Of a DNA stretch of 36,775 nt, positions 30,997 through 36,775 are shown piece after piece (position 1 is the stretch's first letter; each line of letters begins with the position of its first letter). Under the pieces are notes generated by a model that saw nothing but the letters and a program-made list of their open reading frames with translations, had not been told where the DNA came from and made no database searches. The stretch is from a virus. The position numbers were made by a program, and so were the translations under genes. The stretch spans positions 1-36,775 of the IMG/VR virus record IMGVR_UViG_3300023184_000302. One strand, 5' to 3'.

Positions 30997-32199
30997 CTAT
31001 TTAACGGGTAGCACTTCTCCCCATGGGACTTTCGTTTCGGAACTCCAGCAGGCCCACATCACAGGGTATTCTGGAGTGTTATTCCAATGTGAGCCGTAGA
31101 GATCGGTGAGATACACCAATGCCTTTGGGGCAATCCCCTGTGCTTCGACCCAATCAAAGACTGGGGCAAAGCTTGTGCCGCCGCCGCCTTGTGGAGAGAA
31201 GATGATAGTATCGTCTGGCTCGAAGGTAGCGTGGTTGTGAACCTTCGCATCACAAGCAACTACGTGGACTTTCTTAGGCTGTAAGTCCCTGTGGATAGCG
31301 TTGAGTTCGGTAAAGAATGCATCTAGCATTGGGCCGTCGATTGAACCCGATGTATCAATCGCTACCACAATCTCACCGCAGGCTTCCTCATCTCCGATGT
31401 CGGGGATGTAGATGTCATCTTGCAGGAAGCGACGATCTGGCTTCATCCAGTCGTAGTCAGCTTTGACCGTCTCCGTAAGGAATCGGCGCAAGACATCCTG
31501 CCAAGGTATCTTGGGGTCAACCAAGTTACCTACTGCACGATCAATACACCCAGGCAAGTTACCCTGCATCTTGGCAGACTGAGCGGCTTGCACTGCCTTA
31601 CCCTTCCATTCAGCGGCCATGTCATCGTTGGACTTGGCTTTGCCAGTCACAGGGTCGATGGGGTTAGCGCCTTTGAGGACTTCGCCCATGCCGCCTTTGC
31701 TTTTGCTTTTGCTTTTGCCGCTGCCACTACCGCCACCACTACCGCCACCTTTCGGTGGCTTAGGTAGCTTCTCATATATCTGTTCCCAAGACATATCGGC
31801 ATACTGGGGATCAAGCAACCCCATCGCAGGCATCTTGATGCTGTCGCCTGTAATCTTGCCGTATTCGTCAAGAATCAGGTTGATTGCGTAATCCATTGCC
31901 ATATTTGCAATTTGTGGATCACGCTCACCGAGTCGCCAAGGGTGACCCATAGCGCAGTGCATAGCCTCGTGAGCTAGCACGAACCTAACCTCGGCGTCTA
32001 TGGGCAGGTCTTTGACGAACTCAGGGTTAATGAGTAGACGTTCCCCATCGGTAGCCATAGTCTCAACCTCATCCGTGTAAGAACGCTTGAGGCTGAGGGT
32101 TAGGTTGGCAAAGAACGTGTGCGAGAGCACCAGTTCAATGATTTGTTTCTCGCACCGCTTAACTAATTCGGAGCGCTGTTGTGCAGTTAATGTTGCCAT
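30997..32199 (-). CDS. Metallopeptidase-VWA fusion (DUF2201-like)
   Basis: The N-terminal domain has the zincin motif FVLAHEAMHCAMGHP (His77, Glu78, His81), as in the DUF2201 N-terminal putative metallopeptidase. A Gly/Ser/Lys linker (about 150-170) follows, then a VWA-like domain with an intact metal-ion-dependent adhesion site: DTSGS (Asp282, Ser284, Ser286), Thr342 in GGGGTSF and Asp366 in YLTDLYG. Proteins of this type pair with MoxR-type AAA+ ATPases, where the VWA domain binds the ATPase ring through Mg2+ and the pair remodels or processes targets. The ATPase is the adjacent upstream gene. Length (400 residues) is normal. The target is unknown. Confidence 0.85.
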   Translation of the reverse strand: MATLTAQQRSELVKRCEKQIIELVLSHTFFANLTLSLKRSYTDEVETMATDGERLLINPEFVKDLPIDAEVRFVLAHEAMHCAMGHPWRLGERDPQIANMAMDYAINLILDEYGKITGDSIKMPAMGLLDPQYADMSWEQIYEKLPKPPKGGGSGGGSGSGKSKSKSKGGMGEVLKGANPIDPVTGKAKSNDDMAAEWKGKAVQAAQSAKMQGNLPGCIDRAVGNLVDPKIPWQDVLRRFLTETVKADYDWMKPDRRFLQDDIYIPDIGDEEACGEIVVAIDTSGSIDGPMLDAFFTELNAIHRDLQPKKVHVVACDAKVHNHATFEPDDTIIFSPQGGGGTSFAPVFDWVEAQGIAPKALVYLTDLYGSHWNNTPEYPVMWACWSSETKVPWGEVLPVK

Positions 32200-32247
32200 A
32201 ATGTTGTGTAGTTTTGAAGGAAATACAGGGTAGTTTTTCTTTCTAAA

Positions 32248-33276
32248 TCAGAGTAGAACTTCCTTGTTGTCCGTGGCCCAGTTGATGAACTCAGCGGTTT
32301 TTGCGATCTCCTTGTTCATCTTGTAGACAAGACGAACTCCGAATACCTCGAACTCCTTGGGGAGTCGGGATACGTATTGAGCGATGCGGCCAAAGTTACC
32401 TTTGGTAGTACGATTAGCGAGAGCGGCACACACCGCATACCGAGCCGATGGGTCTTTGGGCACTGGTGAACCCTTGGGGTCAAGCAGTATGCCATCAATG
32501 CTAGGCAGTGCTTCGTAGATGGAGAGGAACCCGTTAAGCTCAGCGGCAGCGCCAGCACCTAACAGGCCTTCCAGCAGGGCAAGTCGCAGGGATGCAGGGG
32601 GCTCCTGCTCAATGAGACGAGCGGCACTTGCCCAGCTACGAGGAGAAGCGAAACCACTTTCGCCGTCCCACTTCTTAGCGTCGAAGTTATGCAAGAGGTC
32701 AGGACGGAAGCGTAGGAACGCTACCATGCGGACATCAATACCGTTTTCGATAGCCCAGTTGGACCAATCATCAAGGTCAGGGGCTAGGTAAACGAACATG
32801 AGTCGGTTGCATACTGCACTGCTCAACTTCTCAACGTGAACCCGATCAGCCTGTGAGTTACCAGCCAGCATGATGAGTGTGTCATCAGGCACAACGTAGT
32901 CACCAACACGCTTGTCAAGGGTGAGTTGGAGTGAACCATTCTGCACTTGCTTGGCGGCACATGGGAACTCGTCAAGAATCCACACGTTCCTAGGTTTAGT
33001 GGGATACTCTGCTGGGGTAGCAAACTCCATCTTGTTAGTCTCACGATTGATCATAGGGAAACCCTTGATGTCAGTCGGAGCAGCGTAAGCTAAGCGGGTG
33101 TCGATGAAGTTGTACCCGATGCTGTCGGCGTATTGCTTGGCGAGTGAGGACTTCCCGATTCCTGGGGAGGAGAGGACGATAGGCACGAGGTTTGCCTTGT
33201 GGCAGAGTGCCAAGATGCTAGGGAGTTGGCTGGGCTTGATGGTGGTTTTGTTAGTTACGGTGTTTGTAGTGCTCAT
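32248..33276 (-). CDS. MoxR/CobS-type AAA+ ATPase
   Basis: The 342-residue protein has a Walker A loop SSPGIGKSS (36-44, Lys42), Walker B VWILDEF (Asp102, Glu103), sensor-1 LAGN (Asn140) and an arginine at NRLM (Arg158). Residues about 200-342 form the helical lid and C-terminal part. MoxR-type ATPases act as hexameric chaperones together with VWA partners. It lies immediately upstream of the metallopeptidase-VWA gene (48 nt), with the DUF3150-like gene further down, the triad known from other phages and plasmids. ACAGAAA lies 9 nt before its ATG, and a GGGTATCATATC element lies 45 nt before it, so the module may be transcribed from there. Confidence 0.88.
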   Translation of the reverse strand: MSTTNTVTNKTTIKPSQLPSILALCHKANLVPIVLSSPGIGKSSLAKQYADSIGYNFIDTRLAYAAPTDIKGFPMINRETNKMEFATPAEYPTKPRNVWILDEFPCAAKQVQNGSLQLTLDKRVGDYVVPDDTLIMLAGNSQADRVHVEKLSSAVCNRLMFVYLAPDLDDWSNWAIENGIDVRMVAFLRFRPDLLHNFDAKKWDGESGFASPRSWASAARLIEQEPPASLRLALLEGLLGAGAAAELNGFLSIYEALPSIDGILLDPKGSPVPKDPSARYAVCAALANRTTKGNFGRIAQYVSRLPKEFEVFGVRLVYKMNKEIAKTAEFINWATDNKEVLL

Positions 33277-33320
33277 TTTTGTGTATTTCTGTGTTGTATA
33301 TGTTACTGGTTTGTCGCTCT

Positions 33321-33332
33321 GATATGATACCC
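33321..33332 (-). promoter_or_regulatory. GGGTATCATATC element (candidate -10) before the ATPase gene
   Basis: The - strand reads GGGTATCATATC, directly after the stop of the upstream gene and 45 nt before the ATPase start. It differs from the element at 24729 by one base. No -35 consensus is visible. Confidence 0.4.
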
Positions 33333-33333
33333 G

Positions 33334-34023
33334 TTAAGCCGCGACAGCTTGATCGGGTAGATTGTTTGCTAGGTAGCAGGGGTGCAGGGTATCATAGCTG
33401 GGGACTTCGTAGGCGTTGCACTTAGCTTTGAACACCTCAACTACAAAAGTTTTGGCGATTTTATCGGACAACTGCGATTGGGTTGGTAGCGGGAGGTCGA
33501 ACTTCTGGGATAGTAAAACAATCCGATTGAGGGCGTCGACTGCTTGGTTTAGTCGAAGGGGTTTGTGTTCCCTAGCCCTCTCGGCTTTCTTAAGAAAGTT
33601 AGCGGCCTCTACTTCCAATTGGGAAATCCAGTCAACAGGAGTGGGGTTGTCGTCCAAAGAAGGGACTCTGATAACTTCAAACTTAGTTTTGTTTGCTATG
33701 GGCCCCCATTTGCAGCCCCTAAACCAACCCCCACCATTTTGTTGCTCTCCTTTGTGGTCCACATACCCGCAAGGACCTAGTTCGTTATGTACTAGGCTAA
33801 CGTGTCTGACTGTGCTATGGGAGTAGAACTTGTCGGTCAATAATACCGTTGTCGGTGTCAGCTTGTAGGCTATGCAGAAATGCTTGCCGTATGAATATAT
33901 GCGCTCATGGGTTGCGACCATGTGAGTTGATCGGAACTCCGACCCGTGGGGTGAGAGTAGTCCGTATACCCATGCGTGTACTATTTTTGGATGGGTGTTG
34001 TAGTAGGATTTGAAGCGTGGCAT
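33334..34023 (-). CDS. Conserved phage early-type protein, unknown function
   Basis: The 229-residue product starts MPRFKSYYNTHPKIVHAWVY and carries HERIYSYGKHFCIAYKLTPT, TVLLTDKFYSHSTVRHVSLV and a helical C-terminal half (PLRLNQAVDALNRIVLLSQK). The segment 'R-x-YSYG-x-HFxIA...V-L-x-D-x-x-YSxxTxxH' recurs in phage proteins near ATPase/VWA genes; their role is unknown. It has no membrane segment. ACAGAAA lies 7 nt before the ATG, in a leader rich in AACAAAC. A GGGTATAACATC element lies 64 nt upstream of the start. Confidence 0.5.
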   Translation of the reverse strand: MPRFKSYYNTHPKIVHAWVYGLLSPHGSEFRSTHMVATHERIYSYGKHFCIAYKLTPTTVLLTDKFYSHSTVRHVSLVHNELGPCGYVDHKGEQQNGGGWFRGCKWGPIANKTKFEVIRVPSLDDNPTPVDWISQLEVEAANFLKKAERAREHKPLRLNQAVDALNRIVLLSQKFDLPLPTQSQLSDKIAKTFVVEVFKAKCNAYEVPSYDTLHPCYLANNLPDQAVAA

Positions 34024-34086
34024 AATTAGTTTTCTGTTTGTTGTTTTGTTTACTTACGGTTGACTTACTTTGTTTGTTGTTACTGC

Positions 34087-34098
34087 GATGTTATACCC
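34087..34098 (-). promoter_or_regulatory. GGGTATAACATC element (candidate -10) before the 34023 gene
   Basis: The - strand reads GGGTATAACATC in an 81-nt intergenic gap, a one-base variant of the GGGTATAATATC element. The gap downstream is rich in AACAAAC repeats and has no other structure. Confidence 0.4.
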
Positions 34099-34104
34099 AG
34101 CGAC

Positions 34105-34362
34105 CTAGCGATGGGCGGTGTCTCTCAATCTCTGGGCGGCTTGCCATGAACAGCGGAGCTTCTTGCTCAGCTTGTTGGTGTTGCCCTCCCACCCTTTAGC
34201 CAAGTCGAGTTGTCGCTTGGTTAGGCGGTAGGCTAGCGGCTTACGACCACGGCGACTACAACTGGCGAGGATGCCGCGAACACGGGCGAGTTGTTGTTGG
34301 GCTTTGCTGGGTTGCGGGGCTGCAGGGCTGAATAGGGCGTATAGTTTTTGGATTATGTTCAC
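34105..34362 (-). CDS. Basic helix-turn-helix-like protein
   Basis: The most plausible start is GTG 34362-34360 (85 residues), preceded by an AC-rich leader of the kind seen before other - strand genes. ATG 34434 (109 residues) would overlap the upstream gene by 47 nt. The C-terminal 45 residues (RLTKRQLDLAKGWEGNTNKL, then KKLRCSWQAAQRLRD) look like a helix-turn-helix with a basic approach. The stretch SPAAPQPSKAQQQ is encoded partly by a GGGTTGCA-type repeat. A DNA-binding role is likely but no family is recognised. Confidence 0.5.
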   Translation of the reverse strand: MNIIQKLYALFSPAAPQPSKAQQQLARVRGILASCSRRGRKPLAYRLTKRQLDLAKGWEGNTNKLSKKLRCSWQAAQRLRDTAHR

Positions 34363-34387
34363 AGGTTTGGTTGGTTGGTTGTTAGGG

Positions 34388-34615
34388 TTAGGCTGCTGAC
34401 ATGTAGCGGGGGAATAGGGAGCAGACAGGGTCATGCTCTATGACTCGGACATTGCGTGTGCCGTCGAACTTGAGTTTGTCGGCTGAATAGTTAGCGCATC
34501 TATTGCAACACAGATCGTCGTAAATCTCTACGACTTGAGTTCCATGGGCGACCATGTATAGAGCGTCAGCGTCAGCGTAGCAGTCGTATTTGCTGAGACA
34601 GGTGTGTTTGGGCAT
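34388..34615 (-). CDS. Small cysteine-containing protein, unknown function
   Basis: The 75-residue product has cysteines in TCLSKYDCYADAD and DLCCNRCANYSADKL, plus one near the end (DPVCSLFPRYM). CCxxC and CxxxxxC could form a small zinc site. The leader has CTAGAAAACTAAT, a variant of the ACAGAAA motif. Its stop is followed by a 25-nt AC-rich spacer and then the GTG of the next gene. Confidence 0.45.
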   Translation of the reverse strand: MPKHTCLSKYDCYADADALYMVAHGTQVVEIYDDLCCNRCANYSADKLKFDGTRNVRVIEHDPVCSLFPRYMSAA

Positions 34616-34624
34616 ATTAGTTTT

Positions 34625-34774
34625 CTAGTTTTGGTTGTTTGGTTCGGGGTTATGTTCGGGGAAAGGTTCGGGGAAAGCGTCTTCTAAGCTGTCGTGGACG
34701 GTGAGGGATGTTCCGTCCTCGTATACTAATAGCAACGCTCCCCCTGCATTCTCGAAGTGGGTTGGTCTGGTCAC
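34625..34774 (-). CDS. 49-residue protein with FPEP repeats
   Basis: It starts at GTG 34774-34772, overlapping the upstream stop (GTGA), and ends at TAG 34627-34625. The product is VTRPTHFENAGGALLLVYED, then GTSLTVHDSLEDAFPEPFPE and a short Asn/Pro tail. The DNA has a local repeat GGTTCGGGGAAA that encodes the FPEP units. The overlap supports a real gene. The beta hairpin at the start (ALLLVYEDGTSLTV) is the only structured part. Confidence 0.45.
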   Translation of the reverse strand: MTRPTHFENAGGALLLVYEDGTSLTVHDSLEDAFPEPFPEHNPEPNNQN

Positions 34775-35406
34775 AAGCTTAGGCTGGCGTTGTGTGCTTT
34801 GTGGTCGAAGTTAGGGTTAAGCATATGCTCCAAGGCGATAGGCTTTGGGCCAGCTTCGTGGCTTTTGCGAATAGGCTTGCCATTCATTAGCCAAGCTGCA
34901 AACGAGGCGTCAGAGTAGGAACGCATACGATCCCATAAGTCTTTCAGGGCTTCGTCGTGGTCTCTAGCTAACGTGGAGATGATATTGTGATCAGTCTCCT
35001 TGTCGTAGGCGCTGTATCGGAAGTAAGTGGCGGGTAGCACTGCCGCAGTATGGACAAGTTTGCTTATCCTGATGTCGTATACGCCTTCCATAATCTTAGC
35101 TTTTTCGAGTCTTGCTATGACTCCTTGCGGGCTATCGTTGTAGACTCGTTGTCCTTTTACTATTCCGTATATCTTCTTGAGATACTTATCGGCAATCTTG
35201 TGCTTGGTGTAGGTCTCTGCTTTTACGCTAGTGGATAGGGCATACCAATCTGCGAAAACCCCGTTTTCGTAGTGGCTTTGCCACTTGGCTTTGATGGTTG
35301 GTGGGCTGTAATCGGGAGGTATTACCTCCAGATGCAGGTGTTTGTAGTTCCTAAAGTTTGAACTGCTAGGGACTACCGACACCCGATAGAATGTTGGTTC
35401 GGGCAT
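34771..35406 (-). CDS. Early-type protein, unknown function
   Basis: I place the start at ATG 35406-35404 (211 residues), which has ACAGAAA 10 nt upstream; 35439 is further into the AC-rich leader. The product has FYRVSVVPSSSNFRNYKHLHL near the start, a Trp/Tyr-rich middle (ENGVFADWYALSTSVKAETY), and FAAWLMNGKPIRKS near the end. A segment IARLEKAKIMEGVYDIRISKL is helical. I do not recognise a family or a catalytic motif. Confidence 0.45.
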   Translation of the reverse strand: MPEPTFYRVSVVPSSSNFRNYKHLHLEVIPPDYSPPTIKAKWQSHYENGVFADWYALSTSVKAETYTKHKIADKYLKKIYGIVKGQRVYNDSPQGVIARLEKAKIMEGVYDIRISKLVHTAAVLPATYFRYSAYDKETDHNIISTLARDHDEALKDLWDRMRSYSDASFAAWLMNGKPIRKSHEAGPKPIALEHMLNPNFDHKAHNASLSL

Positions 35407-35459
35407 TTGATTTGGCTTTCTGTGTGGGTTAATTTGCAATCATGTGCAAAAGATGTCAA

Positions 35460-35654
35460 TCAGATATTATACCTTTTGTTTAATTCTCTGGGTTGTTCTA
35501 CTAACTGGATATCGAGTCCGAGGTTACGCAGGGCTTTCAGGTGTCTGGGTAACAGGGTTGTAGTTCCTGTGAGTAGTTTTAGGTCTGCGATATTGTCGAG
35601 GGGATATAGTTTTTCCTCTCCGTAGACGTTTTTCATGTGGCAACGTATTTTCAT
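35460..35654 (-). CDS. Small conserved phage protein, unknown function
   Basis: From ATG 35654 the product is MKIRCHMKNVYGEEKLYPLD, then NIADLKLLTGTTTLLPRHLK and ALRNLGLDIQLVEQP. 'YPxxxxAxxxxxLTGTxTLxxxxLxxLxxLGxxIxxV' is a compact helical pattern common in phage genomes, without known function. GGGGGAG lies 9 nt before this ATG, the best Shine-Dalgarno match in the - strand block. TTG 35672 is an in-frame but unlikely alternative. Confidence 0.55.
   Translation of the reverse strand: MKIRCHMKNVYGEEKLYPLDNIADLKLLTGTTTLLPRHLKALRNLGLDIQLVEQPRELNKRYNI
35463..35474 (-). promoter_or_regulatory. AGGTATAATATC element (candidate -10) before the 35406 gene
   Basis: The - strand reads AGGTATAATATC, overlapping the last codons of the upstream small gene and 57 nt before the next ATG. 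It shares 11 of 12 bases with the element at 24729 and contains a perfect TATAAT. Confidence 0.4.
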
Positions 35655-35672
35655 TTCGATTTTCTCCCCCAA

Positions 35673-35757
35673 AAATGGAGAGCCCTTATGTAAGTGTCGG
35701 TGTCAGTTTTATGCATAATTTGATGATAGTTAATGTTTTCTTGATGTTCTTACTTGC
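35673..35757 (-). other. 85-nt intergenic gap
   Basis: The gap between the 117-residue and 64-residue - strand genes is AT-rich on the side of the upstream gene (TTAACTATCATCAAATTATG on the - strand). It could hold a promoter, but I see no clear -35/-10 pair and no hairpin. Confidence 0.3.
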
Positions 35758-36111
35758 TCAGACCCAAAACTCAATTACGTCTTTGTCTTCGAGCTTGTGT
35801 TTGAAGTTGAAGGTTGTGCAGGCTTTTAGCACCTGACGAAACATACGAGCTTCGCTGCGGTCGCAGAACTTAGCTTTGACCCAGTGAATCTTATCGTCGA
35901 TTTCAACCTCGCTGTCCGACCCGATAGCGAGCAGTGCCATGTGCTCGAATGTTGGGACGTAGTTTGCAGGTTTCCCTTCGGATGAGTGCTCGGGTTCGCT
36001 ACCTACCATTTCGTTGAAGACATCGAGGTGGTGGGTTGCTGTTGTTGCAGGGCAGGCGTTGTTGGCGTCTTCGATCCATTTATCGGGATCTTCTATGTGT
36101 GTGTCGCTCAT
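35758..36111 (-). CDS. Acidic protein, unknown function; first gene of the - strand block
   Basis: The 117-residue product opens MSDTHIEDPDKWIEDANNAC, has VPTFEHMALLAIGSDSEVEI in the middle and ends FNFKHKLEDKDVIEFWV. The C-terminal half looks alpha/beta (KIHWVKAKFCDRSEARMFRQ). It is the most upstream gene of the - strand block, divergent from the terminase gene. Being next to the control region suggests it is among the first expressed. ACAGAAA lies 12 nt before the ATG. No family is recognised. Confidence 0.5.
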   Translation of the reverse strand: MSDTHIEDPDKWIEDANNACPATTATHHLDVFNEMVGSEPEHSSEGKPANYVPTFEHMALLAIGSDSEVEIDDKIHWVKAKFCDRSEARMFRQVLKACTTFNFKHKLEDKDVIEFWV

Positions 36112-36226
36112 GTGTTTGTGGTCTTTCTGTTTGTTGTGTAACCCGATGTCTGTATCGGTTACAGGTTTGTTGTAACCATTTTGTGGTGGTTACAGAAAAG
36201 GGTTGCAGGGTTGCAGGGTGTGTGTT
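36112..36226. promoter_or_regulatory. Divergent control region with alternating GTAACC/GGTTAC array
   Basis: Between the - strand gene at 36111 and the + strand gene at 36227 lie four copies of one hexamer in alternating orientation: GTAACC 36138, GGTTAC 36157, GTAACC 36172, GGTTAC 36188. Their centres are 15-19 nt apart. Neighbouring copies can pair in any combination, and the first pair extends to a 9-bp stem with one bulged base (CGAT/ATCG). The + strand side then has GGGTTGCA repeats. The layout fits an operator array or alternative RNA hairpins controlling both directions. No standard promoter boxes are apparent. Confidence 0.55.
36200..36218 (+). repeat. Tandem GGGTTGCA octamer repeat
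   Basis: GGGTTGCAGGGTTGCAGGG lies 8 nt before the terminase-like ATG. The same tandem form occurs at 15460-15480. Related copies are at 15267-15280 (other strand), 25567-25584, 33376-33390, 34309-34330 and 36591-36609. Confidence 0.7.
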
Positions 36227-36727
36227 ATGGATGAAGGCCTTATGCCTAAAGCCCTCAAACTCAACTACGACGTAATCCGAGGCGAATTTGCCCTTGGAAT
36301 GACAATTAAAGAACTTGCCAAGAAACATAATTGCGGGGAAAATGTTCTTAAGCAACGATCTAGGAGGGAGAAATGGATGGAGTTTCGACCTGAAACACAC
36401 TTGGTAAAAAGTGACAACAAGGTGGCACCGCATTTGGTCGATGCGGCTAAGAATGTGGCTCAAACATGGCTTGAGAAGGGAGAAAACTACCGAAAACTTG
36501 TTTTTGAGAAGGCTTCTTTCGCTGTTGAGAATGCAAACCTCTCTCCTCCAAAGAATTGGAAAGATACAGAGATTGCCGATAAGATAGCTCGCAGGGCTGC
36601 AGGGTTGGACAACCTTGAAACCCAGATCAACACAATTATAGGCGTAGGAAACCTTGAAGATGCTCCGATCCGAGCTGACTTTGAGGCTGAGTTTGTCAAT
36701 AATGTGTCAATAGAATCCTCTTTATAG
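36227..36727 (+). CDS. Terminase small subunit-like protein
   Basis: From ATG 36227 the product is 166 residues; ATG 36242 is an alternative. The N-terminal part has a helix-turn-helix: DVIRGEFALGMTIKELAKKH, then NVLKQRSRREKW. This is typical of terminase small subunits, which recognise the packaging site and recruit the large subunit. The remaining helices (VAQTWLEKGENYRKLVFEKA) would form the oligomerisation region. It is followed after 2 nt by another open frame that could be the large subunit. The HTH 'ALGMTIKELAKKHNC...KQRSRREKW' is also found in other phage DNA-binding proteins, so the name rests on the combination. Confidence 0.6.
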   Translation: MDEGLMPKALKLNYDVIRGEFALGMTIKELAKKHNCGENVLKQRSRREKWMEFRPETHLVKSDNKVAPHLVDAAKNVAQTWLEKGENYRKLVFEKASFAVENANLSPPKNWKDTEIADKIARRAAGLDNLETQINTIIGVGNLEDAPIRADFEAEFVNNVSIESSL

Positions 36728-36729
36728 AG

Positions 36730-36775
36730 GTGAAGGTTGTGGGTATCACACCCGAAGCTTGGCGATTTGGGCTTT
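36730..36775 (+). CDS. Start of a downstream gene, possibly terminase large subunit (3' truncated)
   Basis: A frame opens at GTG 36730 (or GTG 36739), 2 nt after the terminase-small-like stop, and reads VKVVGITPEAWRFGL to the window end. The position is right for the large subunit, and 'TPEAWRFGL' is compatible with a terminase start, but fifteen residues are too few to be sure. Confidence 0.35.
   Translation, partial: MKVVGITPEAWRFGL

Noticed and set aside
32519-32791. A 90-residue + strand frame opposite the AAA+ ATPase
   Set aside because: It is the complement of the lid region of an ATPase with intact motifs; Arg/Ser-rich composition is typical of a shadow frame.

Overview
The window is a contiguous piece of a tailed double-stranded DNA phage genome (Caudoviricetes). 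It carries virion, lysis and terminase genes on the + strand and a tightly packed block of small, mostly uncharacterised genes on the - strand. No integrase, polymerase, portal or capsid gene is visible, so this is not the whole genome. A lipoprotein/spanin-like pair in the lysis cassette points to a diderm host. Most start codons lack a Shine-Dalgarno sequence, so the host may be from a lineage that uses it little; I cannot name the phylum.

Layout. (1) 1-2247, +: the end of a tail-fibre-like protein, then a lysis cassette (i-spanin-like, o-spanin-like lipoprotein, holin-like, a 25-residue membrane peptide, CHAP endolysin), a small HExxH metallopeptidase-like protein and an HNH nuclease. (2) 2289-7217, +: a large structural protein, a modular repeat-bearing fibre-like protein, a cysteine-rich protein and a zinc-ribbon protein. 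(3) 7218-10870, +: an AT-richer glycan cassette, made of a 788-residue glycosyltransferase-sulfotransferase-glycosyltransferase fusion and a GT61-type glycosyltransferase. (4) 10938-22853, +: a head-tail connector-like protein, two internal-virion-like coiled proteins and a 2972-residue polyvalent protein with two HExxH zincin motifs. (5) 22865-23769, +: a second zinc-ribbon protein and a small HNH-like protein. (6) 23770-36111, -: about thirty small genes in overlapping operons. They include a NrdR-like zinc ribbon, DUF6915- and DUF6878-like proteins, and a MoxR AAA+ ATPase / metallopeptidase-VWA / DUF3150-like module. (7) 36112-36775, +: a divergent control region, a terminase small-subunit-like gene and the first codons of what may be the large subunit.

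The most striking signal is a complete tRNA-shaped sequence at 15721-15795, inside the open frame of the 2972-residue gene and on the same strand. It has anticodon CAT, an encoded CCA, a C1-A72 mismatch and an A11-U24 pair, which are the marks of a bacterial initiator tRNA. The - strand genes also share an ACAGAAA motif 5-12 nt before the start codon, where a Shine-Dalgarno sequence would normally sit, and a recurring GGGTATAATATC element at gene boundaries. Taken together these raise the possibility, which is inference only, that this phage alters translation initiation. Other signals are a - strand hairpin whose two odd pairs are G-U only in the - strand RNA, an alternating GTAACC/GGTTAC array in the divergent control region, and a dispersed GGGTTGCA repeat that also lies inside genes.
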